Shown here: piece after piece, positions 8,410 to 16,072 of the stretch
Layout: each line of letters opens with the position of its first letter
Position numbering within the stretch: position 1 is the stretch's first letter
DNA from: Chryseobacterium taeanense
GTDB lineage: Bacteria > Bacteroidota > Bacteroidia > Flavobacteriales > Weeksellaceae
Direction of reading: 5' to 3'
Length of the DNA: 64,000 nucleotides
Assembly: GCF_900099685.1 (NCBI RefSeq)
Contig: NZ_FNDW01000009.1
Location: 97,653 to 161,652 of the forward strand
Made by a program: the position numbers and the translations under genes
Notes under the pieces: model-generated
The model's database searches: none
The model's input: the letters and a program-made list of their open reading frames with translations, nothing else
Told to the model about the DNA's origin: nothing

Positions 8410-8522
8410 TGTTTTTTAACATTAGAACGGTTTAAACTAATTTCAGAATTAAAGTTACAAAAGATAATCATATTGCATGAGCTTCGTTTATTTGAGTAAC
8501 TTAATATTATCATCAAAAAATA

Positions 8523-8549
8523 AAAGCTGTCGGATTGAACAACAGCTTT
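8523..8549 (-). terminator. Terminator of the PLP lyase gene
   Basis: AAAGCTGT/ACAGCTTT stem with an 11-base loop; on the minus strand it is followed by a T-rich tail. Confidence 0.65.
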
Positions 8550-8558
8550 AAACAATAA

Positions 8559-9785
8559 TTAAGATATAGATATGGTTTCATGGTTGAGAACGCCTGTTTT
8601 GAGCATGCATTCTCTCATCTTTTCATAAGTTCTTTCGATATCGTGATCGAGACCAATGGAAAATCGTATCAGTCCGTCTGAGATTCCCATTTCAGAACGC
8701 TCTTCTTCAGGGATTTCAGAAGAGGTAGAGCTTCCCGAACAGGAGAATAAGGTTTTATAGAATCCCAGGCTTACCGCAAGATAGCCTAAGTTTTCTTTCT
8801 GCATTAATTCCATCAGTTCATTGGCTTTTTCAGTTGTTCCGGCATCAAGTGTTAATAATCCTCCAAAACCATATTCTTCGTGCATCATGCTTTTCATGAG
8901 TTCATGGTTTTTGTGGGATTTTAGTCCGGGATAAGAGATTTTAAGTCCGTCTTTTTCAAATCTTTCTGCAAGATACATCGCGTTGTGGCTGTGCTGCTTT
9001 ATTCTGATGTGAAGCGTTCTCAGGTTTTTCAGAATACTTGCAGAACGAAGGCTGTCCATAGTAGGCCCCAAAAGCATACAGGCTCCGGTATTCACATTCT
9101 TCGTATCATTGATGAATTCCTGGGTTCCGCAGTAGACTCCGCCAACGGTATCACTGCTTCCGTTGATAAATTTTGTAAGGGAGTGGATGACGATGTCCGC
9201 TCCCAATACAGCAGGTGAGATGGAAAGTGGTGAGAATGTATTATCAACAATCAGTTTTAAGTTGTGCTTTTTACAGATTTCTGATAGTTTTCTCAGGTCA
9301 GCAACTTCCAGCAGTGGGTTGCTCACGCTTTCGCAATATATGATCTTTGTGTTGGGTTGTATGGAATTTTCGATGGACTCAAAATTATTGATGTCTACGA
9401 AAGTGGTTTGAATATGAAACGGTGGCAGAAAATTTTTCATGAAAGCGTATGTTCCGCCGTAAATTGTTCTGCTGGAAATGATATGGTCGCCACTTTTACA
9501 AAGCTGAAGCAATACAGAGGTAATGGCTCCCATTCCTGAAGCGGTTACATTGGCGGCCTCCGTGTTTTCCATTTTGGCAAGCGCTTCCGAAAGATAAAGA
9601 TTCATCGGAGATGAATGTCTTGAATATAAGTAGCATCCGTCTGCGTTTCCTTCAAATGTATCAAACATTGTTTTGGCAGAAAGGAAGGTGTAGGTGGAAC
9701 TGTCTGAAATGGACGGGTTCACTCCCCCGAATTCACCAAAATACTGTAAATCCTGAATTTCGTTTGCGGCGTTAAAATCTTTCAT
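8559..9785 (-). CDS. PLP-dependent trans-sulfuration enzyme, methionine gamma-lyase-like
   Basis: A 408-residue Cys/Met-metabolism PLP enzyme. The Schiff-base lysine is K205 in SLTKFINGSSD, D181 (VDNTF) would hold the pyridine nitrogen, and YSR at 54-56 contacts phosphate from the partner subunit. The family includes methionine gamma-lyase, cystathionine gamma-synthase and gamma-lyase. True methionine gamma-lyases have a Cys after YG in the active-site loop; here it is YGGTY, so the exact reaction is open. The divergent lrp/asnC-type gene probably controls it, which fits an amino-acid catabolic enzyme. Confidence 0.8.
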   Translation of the reverse strand: MKDFNAANEIQDLQYFGEFGGVNPSISDSSTYTFLSAKTMFDTFEGNADGCYLYSRHSSPMNLYLSEALAKMENTEAANVTASGMGAITSVLLQLCKSGDHIISSRTIYGGTYAFMKNFLPPFHIQTTFVDINNFESIENSIQPNTKIIYCESVSNPLLEVADLRKLSEICKKHNLKLIVDNTFSPLSISPAVLGADIVIHSLTKFINGSSDTVGGVYCGTQEFINDTKNVNTGACMLLGPTMDSLRSASILKNLRTLHIRIKQHSHNAMYLAERFEKDGLKISYPGLKSHKNHELMKSMMHEEYGFGGLLTLDAGTTEKANELMELMQKENLGYLAVSLGFYKTLFSCSGSSTSSEIPEEERSEMGISDGLIRFSIGLDHDIERTYEKMRECMLKTGVLNHETISIS

Positions 9786-9887
9786 ATCCTTTTTAGTTTT
9801 TGCTAAAATGAGTTTATTTAAGATTTTTTACAAGGTAAAACCAGATTATTAGAATATAAATCTATGATTATTTAATTTGGTAGAAAT

Positions 9888-9919
9888 AAAGTTTATTATA
9901 TTTGATTAATATAAACTTT
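9888..9919 (+). promoter_or_regulatory. lrp-type gene promoter inside a 9-bp inverted repeat
   Basis: TATATTTG at 9897-9904 fits the TAnnTTTG box. It is bracketed by AAAGTTTAT (9888-9896) and its exact inverse ATAAACTTT (9911-9919). A symmetrical site over the promoter suggests autorepression by the Lrp/AsnC protein, possibly together with control of the divergent lyase gene. Confidence 0.5.
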
Positions 9920-9935
9920 TAACAAAAAATTATCT

Positions 9936-10394
9936 ATGGCTTTGGATGAAACGGATAAAAAACTGCTTCTTTTTTTGCAGGAAGATGCTAAACAAACGAC
10001 GAAAGAGCTTTCTTACAAGCTGGGATTGTCTGTAACTGCTGTTTATGAACGTGTGAGAAAATTGGAAAACAATGGTGTTATTTCCAGGTATGTTGCTCTT
10101 CTTGACCGTCAGAAAGTTGACCGGGATTTTACGGTATTATGCCATGTGAAACTGACTCAGCATAAAAAGCAATATGTACTACAGTTTGAGAAAGAAATCA
10201 TGAATCTGGAAGAAGTAACCGAATGTTTTCACGTGAGCGGAGATTACGATTATATTTTAAAAATAGCTGTTAAAGATATGGAAGACTACCGGAATTTTAT
10301 GCTCTCCAAGCTTACTACTTTACAGCATATTGCCAGCACTCACAGCTCTTTTATGATTTCCGAAGTGAAAAATACGACGGTAATTGTTCTGTAA
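9936..10394 (+). CDS. Lrp/AsnC-family transcriptional regulator
   Basis: A 152-residue regulator. It has an N-terminal winged HTH (about 3-60, LDETDKKLLLFLQEDAKQT and LGLSVTAVYERVRKLE) and a C-terminal RAM/AsnC effector-binding domain (about 65-150, with HVSGDYDYILKI). The length is standard. It is divergent from the methionine gamma-lyase-like gene, with 150 bases between them, an arrangement typical of Lrp-family activators of amino-acid catabolic genes. The effector is probably an amino acid; which one is not visible. Confidence 0.9.
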   Translation: MALDETDKKLLLFLQEDAKQTTKELSYKLGLSVTAVYERVRKLENNGVISRYVALLDRQKVDRDFTVLCHVKLTQHKKQYVLQFEKEIMNLEEVTECFHVSGDYDYILKIAVKDMEDYRNFMLSKLTTLQHIASTHSSFMISEVKNTTVIVL

Positions 10395-10415
10395 ATTTTA
10401 ACAATATCCGTCGTA
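10373..10415 (+). terminator. Terminator overlapping the lrp-type stop codon
   Basis: TACGACGG (10373-10380) pairs with CCGTCGTA (10408-10415), extended by a near-complete inner stem and followed by a T run. The stem begins inside the coding sequence. Confidence 0.75.
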
Positions 10416-10421
10416 GTTTTT

Positions 10422-11453
10422 TTAAACCAAAACACCGTTTTTAGAGGCAATCGGATCCGGTAATTCTGTTTCTCCGGTCATCTGAAGGAGATCAATCTCA
10501 ATGGTTCGGCAGATGGAAAGCATCGGGATATCGAACATTAATCCTTCAAAAGGGTTTTCTGAATAATCTCCTACCAGTTCCATGATGATATAAATCCAGC
10601 CAATTGTGATACAGAAAGGAATGGAAGCCCAAATTCCCCAGTCTCCCAACTGTGCAAACTCGCTTACCAATCCTAATGGAAGCAGCATAATGAAAATGAC
10701 ATTAAACACAAATGCAGTACTTGCAAACTGTCTTGGTAAAGGGAATTTTTTGATTCTTTCGGCTTGTCCCTGAAGGGTATAAAATTCGTTCAGGCATTCC
10801 TGAAGCTGCATCTGGTTGAATTCTGAAATGGCACCCATATTCTTCAGCTCATTTATGTCTTTCGATTGCTGAGCGATGAGATAGGTCGCAAAGTTTTTGT
10901 AATGAGATCTTGATTCTGCTTCTTCTTCGGATAAGTATTTATTCAGAAATAAAGGGGTTCTTGTATAGTCTGGAAATCCGGCTTTAATCAATCGATTACG
11001 TTTGAGATCGGTATTTTTTGAAAGATCTTCTTCCACTTTAATATGTTCCCATTCTGTAGGAACCAAAAGTTGATCGCGGAAAGCGTATAACCAGGCGATG
11101 TGTCTGCAAATGATTTTCTTTTTACGGTCTTCGGAATCAAATTTTCCTATGAGTTCGTTTTCCGTATTGAAAGCATAGACCATTGATCCGAGCATTCTGC
11201 TTGAATTAACAATTCCGCCCCATATTTTTCGGGCTTCCCATAATCGGTCGTAGGCCTGGTTATTTTTAAACCCGACTAAAAAAGCTTCGGCTGTACCAAT
11301 CAGTGCTACGGGAACCCAGGGAATAACCATCCAGTTCCAATTGAAAAAATGAAAAAGAACGGCAATTAATGTACACCAAACAGAAATCAGGATAAGATGA
11401 AATCCCGATAAATTGAGAACCTGTCTGTAATTGATGTATTTTGTAGTAATCAT
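10422..11453 (-). CDS. Bestrophin-family ion channel
   Basis: About 343 residues from the preferred ATG (MITTKYINYRQ); the frame extends 13 codons further to a TTG at 11492. It is a bestrophin/UPF0187 homologue, with two hydrophobic segments after residue 15, the conserved FLVGFKNNQAYDRLWEARKIWG region, a second hydrophobic pair around 245-295, and the family's NPFEGLMFDIPM segment near 315. Bacterial bestrophins form pentameric ion channels in the inner membrane; several conduct cations, so the physiological ion is uncertain. It sits downstream of the E1 dehydrogenase but is separated from it by a terminator. Confidence 0.85.
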   Translation of the reverse strand: MITTKYINYRQVLNLSGFHLILISVWCTLIAVLFHFFNWNWMVIPWVPVALIGTAEAFLVGFKNNQAYDRLWEARKIWGGIVNSSRMLGSMVYAFNTENELIGKFDSEDRKKKIICRHIAWLYAFRDQLLVPTEWEHIKVEEDLSKNTDLKRNRLIKAGFPDYTRTPLFLNKYLSEEEAESRSHYKNFATYLIAQQSKDINELKNMGAISEFNQMQLQECLNEFYTLQGQAERIKKFPLPRQFASTAFVFNVIFIMLLPLGLVSEFAQLGDWGIWASIPFCITIGWIYIIMELVGDYSENPFEGLMFDIPMLSICRTIEIDLLQMTGETELPDPIASKNGVLV

Positions 11454-11506
11454 ATTCTGTAATGCTTTATAAGAGTTTATTGAAGTTAACAAAAAGTGTA
11501 CAAAAA

Positions 11507-11531
11507 AACCTCTAAAAAAATTTTAGAGGTT
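11507..11531 (-). terminator. Terminator of the E1 dehydrogenase gene
   Basis: AACCTCTAAAA/TTTTAGAGGTT stem followed by seven Ts on the minus strand. Confidence 0.8.
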
Positions 11532-11550
11532 CAATTTTATTTTTTCTGAA

Positions 11551-13623
11551 TTAATAGTTCAGCATTTCTTCAATTTTTGCACTTAACTTTTCGGCGTTAG
11601 GAAGCATTTCTTTTTCCAATACCAAATTGATCGGAACTGCCGGTGTATCCAAAGATCCCATCGTTTCTACCGGAGCATCAAGATATTTAAAACAATTTTT
11701 TGAAATTCTGTGTGCAAAGGCTTCTGCAAAAGAATTGGTTAATTGTTCTTCGGTAAGAACGATACATTTTCCGTGCGCTTTTACTCTTTCAAAAACAAGT
11801 TCTTCGTCAAGCGGAATTAATGTTCTTAAATCGATCACTTCAACTCTTCCGTTAAATTTCTTCGCGGCTTCTTTTGCCCAGTAAACCCCCATTCCGTAGG
11901 TTACCACTAATAATGTTCTCCCTTTTTCTGTTTCTGCTTTATCGGCTTCGATAATTACTTTTCCTTTTCCGAAAGGTAAAATATAATCTTCCGCCGGCTC
12001 GATTGTTTTTGCATCTTCAGTTCCCGGAACTTTGCTCCAGTAAAGACCTTTATGTTCCAGCATGATTACCGGGTTTGGGTCATAATAAGCTGCTTTTAAA
12101 AGTCCTTTGAAATCTGCTGCGTTACTTGGATAAGCAATTTTAATTCCTTTAATATTTGCCAGAATACTTTCTACGCTACCGCTGTGGTAAGGTCCGCCAC
12201 CGCCATAAGCGCCGATCGGAACACGAATAATATTACTTACGGGGAATTTTCCCTGACTTAAATAACTTGATTTTGAAATTTCTGTAATCAACTGATTGAT
12301 TCCCGGATAAATGTAATCAGCAAACTGCACTTCGACGATCGGTTTTAATCCGACTGCGCTCATGCCTGTTGTAGAACCGATAATATAAGCTTCCTGGATG
12401 GCCGTATTAAAAACTCTCTTACTTCCGAATTTCTTTCCTAATGTTACCGTTTCACGGAAAACACCACCGATTCTTTCTCCTACATCCTGTCCGTAAAGCA
12501 AGGCTTCCGGATGTTTCCACATCAGTTCCTGAATGGCATGAATGGCCGCATCCACCATTACAATCTTTTCTCCACCCTGAGGTTCGCGTGTTCCCACTTC
12601 TTCAGTAATAGGAGTCGGTGCGAAAATGTGTTCCATCACAGATTCGGGTTTCGGATCTTCAGCCTTCTGAGCTCTTTCAAAAGCTTCTTCAGCTTCAAGA
12701 CGGGCTTTTTTGGTAATCTGTTTTAATAGTTCTTCATCAACTCCGGATTCCAGCAATTGGTTTCTAAGAATCTCTCCCGGATCTTTTGCTCTGTGTTTTG
12801 ATAAATCTTCTTCATCTCTGTAGAACTCTCTACGTACTCCGGAAGTATGGTGACCGATCAAAACGGTTTTTGCACAAACGACTAAAGGCTTTCTTTCATT
12901 ACGTACAAAATCAAAGGCTTTTTTCATAACTTCAAGGCTTTCGATGAAATCTGTTCCGTCGACTCTCATTCTGCTTAAGCCTGTAAATCCTGCTACGAAA
13001 TCGTAAGCGTCACAGGTTCTTGCTTCATCCTTCGTTACGGAAATTCCCCATTCATTATCCTGAACAAGGAAAATAATTGGCAACTGATGCAATGCAGAAA
13101 ACTGAAGCGCTTCACTCACTTCACCTTCCGTTACTGAATTATCTCCGAGGCTGCATACCACAACCGGATTATTTTCAAATTGTTGTAAATTGAAATCCTG
13201 AATATATTTTATTCCCTGTGCAACGCCTGCAGTAGGAATTGTCTGCATTCCTGTGGCGGAACTCTGGTGAATTATTTTAGGTTTATCTTCATCTCTGCTT
13301 GATGGATGGGAGTAATAAGATCTTCCTCCTGAAAAAGGATCTTCTGCTTTTGCCAATAGCTGAAGCATCAGCTGATAAGGTTCAAAACCTATTCCTAAAA
13401 GAATGCTTTCGTCTCTGTAATAAGGAGAAACCCAGTCTTCTTTTTTAAGCTGATAAGCAGTGGCCAGCTGAATGGCTTCATGACCTCTTGATGTACTATG
13501 AACATATTTGGTAACATTTCTGTTTTCCTCATAAATGTCAGCCATTGCTTTGGCAAGCATCATATGGTTGTAAGCTTTAAGCAGAATATCCTGAGAAACT
13601 TTTTCGTGAAGTGTATTTTCCAT
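11551..13623 (-). CDS. Fused alpha/beta E1 of a branched-chain 2-oxo acid dehydrogenase
   Basis: A 690-residue thiamine-diphosphate enzyme combining E1-alpha (about 1-330) and E1-beta (about 350-690) in one chain. The ThDP motif is GDNSVTEGEVSEAL ending in VQDNEWG, a variant of GDG...NN. The beta part has the GGGGPYHSGSVES and ALLYGQDVGERIGGVF segments. It decarboxylates branched-chain 2-oxo acids and passes acyl groups to lipoyl-E2; this fused form is usual in Bacteroidetes. The open frame reaches a TTG at 13632, but that codon lies inside the promoter box, so the ATG at 13623 is chosen. E2 and E3 are not adjacent. Oxidation of another 2-oxo acid, such as pyruvate, is possible. Confidence 0.85.
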   Translation of the reverse strand: MENTLHEKVSQDILLKAYNHMMLAKAMADIYEENRNVTKYVHSTSRGHEAIQLATAYQLKKEDWVSPYYRDESILLGIGFEPYQLMLQLLAKAEDPFSGGRSYYSHPSSRDEDKPKIIHQSSATGMQTIPTAGVAQGIKYIQDFNLQQFENNPVVVCSLGDNSVTEGEVSEALQFSALHQLPIIFLVQDNEWGISVTKDEARTCDAYDFVAGFTGLSRMRVDGTDFIESLEVMKKAFDFVRNERKPLVVCAKTVLIGHHTSGVRREFYRDEEDLSKHRAKDPGEILRNQLLESGVDEELLKQITKKARLEAEEAFERAQKAEDPKPESVMEHIFAPTPITEEVGTREPQGGEKIVMVDAAIHAIQELMWKHPEALLYGQDVGERIGGVFRETVTLGKKFGSKRVFNTAIQEAYIIGSTTGMSAVGLKPIVEVQFADYIYPGINQLITEISKSSYLSQGKFPVSNIIRVPIGAYGGGGPYHSGSVESILANIKGIKIAYPSNAADFKGLLKAAYYDPNPVIMLEHKGLYWSKVPGTEDAKTIEPAEDYILPFGKGKVIIEADKAETEKGRTLLVVTYGMGVYWAKEAAKKFNGRVEVIDLRTLIPLDEELVFERVKAHGKCIVLTEEQLTNSFAEAFAHRISKNCFKYLDAPVETMGSLDTPAVPINLVLEKEMLPNAEKLSAKIEEMLNY

Positions 13624-13629
13624 AGAAAG

Positions 13630-13637
13630 CAAAGATA
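13630..13637 (-). promoter_or_regulatory. TAnnTTTG box of the E1 gene
   Basis: The minus strand reads TATCTTTG with only six bases before the ATG, implying an almost leaderless mRNA. Confidence 0.6.
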
Positions 13638-13648
13638 AACAAAAAAAT

Positions 13649-13674
13649 AAAACACTAACAACCGTTAGTGTTTT
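13649..13674 (-). terminator. Terminator of the subtilase gene
   Basis: AAAACACTAAC/GTTAGTGTTTT stem with a 4-base loop and a T run on the minus strand. Confidence 0.8.
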
Positions 13675-13706
13675 ATGGATTTATCAATGTTCAAACAGTA
13701 AATTTA

Positions 13707-15812
13707 TTACTCTTTAATTACTTTTTTAGATACTATATCGCGGTCAGTTTTTACTTCAATGATATATATTCCTTTAGTGTATGAAGTCAAATCGATGCTT
13801 TCTTCATTGCTATTAATCGTTCCGCTCTGAAGTTTCTTTCCTGAAAGATCATAGACATTGAAGATTGATTTTTTCGGTGCTTTTAACACTTTAACAAAAT
13901 CTTTGGTAAGCGTAGGCGATACGATGATTCCGCTGTCTTTTACAACATCGCTCGTTGCTAATGAAGAAGTGGTTTGTCCTGTTACCATGATAGAATAGTT
14001 TTGCGGAGCAATGGATCCCGATTCATCAACCAATGTTCCTTTATTTGTTATTTCGATTCTGTAGCTTCTGCCGGCAACAGGAGCATCAATAACCACCTGC
14101 TCCACATTATCCACCGTGTTATCTGCTTTCGTTGCCGGTGTCATTGGACTGTTGGCATTAAGTTTCCACGGATAATATACAGTATTGGTCGTAAGGTCTA
14201 TAATTCTAAGATCAAGGTCATTAATCAGCTTGGATGTTCTGTTATTATAAACATCGGATACCAATTGGTAATTTGGCTCATATTCAGGATCTATCCAGCT
14301 GATGGTTGCTTTTAATGGTTCACTTCCGCTTGCGGTAATCGTTTTACTGTTTTTAACTCCGCTGTTTAAAGTTTCATCGTTAAAAATTACGGTGTTATTA
14401 GCTTTTCCTACCAGTAATTCTGCTCCTTTTTTAGCATCGATAAATCCCCATCCGAACCATGGATCTGGACCAATATTTCCTGCTTCAGCAGCAGAATGAA
14501 CAGTAAGCACCTTCGCAGAAGCAGCATTAAGTGTTGCATTATTGAAAAGCTGCTTGTAAATCTGAGTCCATAGCCCGATAATTCCTGTGACCACCGGCGC
14601 TGAAAAAGAAGTTCCGCTTCCGCCTGCCCAAAGGCTGCTTCCTGTGGTTGATGTTGCGGCATAGAGAACGTCCGTACCGACTGCTGATATATCCGGTTTT
14701 ATTCCTCCGTCGTCTCTTGGCCCTGCGCTGCTGTAATCGGAATGTACAACATCACTTGCGGCTGTATATCGATAATTATTAGTTGTGATTATGTCTGTAG
14801 CTCCTACAACAATAATATTTTTTGCCAGTGATCCCGGACCAATACAGTCGTAGCCTTGTGCACAGTTATTTGCCGGAGGTGTATCACTGGTACCGAACGC
14901 ACTTTGTCCACTTGACGTTCTGTAATATTTAGGAATTGTTGTTGATGCTCCATTGGGTCCCATACCAAAGGAATTTCCGGCGGATTTCACAATAATAAAA
15001 GACGGATTATTATACACCAAAGCATCATAATTGTAATCGTTGGTATCGTAAGTTCCCTGAAAGTCGTAAAATGTATTTCCGCTTTTAGAGCCATTGTAAA
15101 CATAAGATGATAGGTTTCCGCTGCTGTCATATTTTTCGTCCCACCCTGCATTAATGCCATAAGAATGGTTGGAAATATTAGGTGCAGCAGTAAGAATTTT
15201 ATCGAAAACAGAACTTGTGGAAGCGTCACCGGGCAAAGTGGTTGTAGCAAACATATAACTGTCTATCGTAGAATTGATGGCAACTCCTTTCGCATTTCCT
15301 ACAGAAACACCACCGTTGGACAAATTAACGCTTTTCCCTCCAATAAAACTTCCTACACCTGTAGAATGGTCGGAATAGTCTTGTGTGCTTGCTTCTTTAT
15401 TGGTGATTCTTCCGGTTGCATTATTGAAAGCAGTATGAGCTTCATATATTCTGCCACCATCATATATTGTATATTTAATATTTTCTCCGTTAAAAGCACC
15501 TGAAAGCCCAGTTATATTGCCGGCGGTATTCAATTGGTCAGAATTGGAATTCGATAATTGTCTGGTATCATGCTCTTCTAAAAAATAAGGGACGTTAAAA
15601 TGGAAACCTCCAAGTCGTGATTTTAATGAATCTATTTTTTTCTTCGTTGATGAATCAGGGTTTTTTCCGTAAACTCTTTCAGCATAAGCATCAAACTTTT
15701 TTTCATTCTGAATTTTCTGCTGTTCAAACTCCCTTCTTAAAATTTCATTGCTCTTTTGCGCGTAGCTCAATATGCACAGCAAAGTGCCTATAAAGACTAG
15801 ATTTTTCTTCAT
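13707..15812 (-). CDS. Secreted S8 subtilisin-like protease with T9SS sorting domain
   Basis: A 701-residue protease with a signal peptide (about 1-18, ending SYAQ) and a charged propeptide-like stretch (20-75). The S8 catalytic domain follows: Asp118 in YDGG, His149 in DHSTGVG, oxyanion Asn280 in SAGN and Ser402 in GTSFSAP. A beta-sandwich follows, and the last 75 residues form a type A T9SS sorting domain (VYDLSGKKL, then KGIYIIEV). It should be exported by Sec, moved over the outer membrane by T9SS, and act outside the cell in protein degradation. It is monocistronic and faces away from dnaE. Confidence 0.9.
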   Translation of the reverse strand: MKKNLVFIGTLLCILSYAQKSNEILRREFEQQKIQNEKKFDAYAERVYGKNPDSSTKKKIDSLKSRLGGFHFNVPYFLEEHDTRQLSNSNSDQLNTAGNITGLSGAFNGENIKYTIYDGGRIYEAHTAFNNATGRITNKEASTQDYSDHSTGVGSFIGGKSVNLSNGGVSVGNAKGVAINSTIDSYMFATTTLPGDASTSSVFDKILTAAPNISNHSYGINAGWDEKYDSSGNLSSYVYNGSKSGNTFYDFQGTYDTNDYNYDALVYNNPSFIIVKSAGNSFGMGPNGASTTIPKYYRTSSGQSAFGTSDTPPANNCAQGYDCIGPGSLAKNIIVVGATDIITTNNYRYTAASDVVHSDYSSAGPRDDGGIKPDISAVGTDVLYAATSTTGSSLWAGGSGTSFSAPVVTGIIGLWTQIYKQLFNNATLNAASAKVLTVHSAAEAGNIGPDPWFGWGFIDAKKGAELLVGKANNTVIFNDETLNSGVKNSKTITASGSEPLKATISWIDPEYEPNYQLVSDVYNNRTSKLINDLDLRIIDLTTNTVYYPWKLNANSPMTPATKADNTVDNVEQVVIDAPVAGRSYRIEITNKGTLVDESGSIAPQNYSIMVTGQTTSSLATSDVVKDSGIIVSPTLTKDFVKVLKAPKKSIFNVYDLSGKKLQSGTINSNEESIDLTSYTKGIYIIEVKTDRDIVSKKVIKE

Positions 15813-15840
15813 GCCGGTTAGTGATTATAAATTTGCATAG

Positions 15841-15848
15841 CAAATGTA
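15841..15848 (-). promoter_or_regulatory. TAnnTTTG box of the subtilase gene
   Basis: The minus strand reads TACATTTG, 28 bases before the start codon. A weaker plus-strand match for the polymerase gene is TAACTTTA at 16032-16039. Confidence 0.5.
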
Positions 15849-16072
15849 TATAAAGTTCATAATTCTTGATAGTTATTTAGCAATACGTTAACTAATATTA
15901 ATGAAATTTTAATTAATCTTAAATTTTATTTATTAATTTATCAGTCTTCACAAAAATTTTAAAAACACTGAAAAGAAATATCGGTCAAATTAAAAACAAT
16001 TTATTAAGCTATTTACATCAAAAAAATGAAGTAACTTTACATTCTCTTTTAAATAAAAGCTAGAAAAATTAC

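Noticed and set aside
14408..14662. Frames inside the subtilase gene (and similar frames inside dnaE, the surface proteins and the DUF5686 genes)
   Set aside because: They are alternative-frame shadows of long, clearly coding genes with strong motifs.
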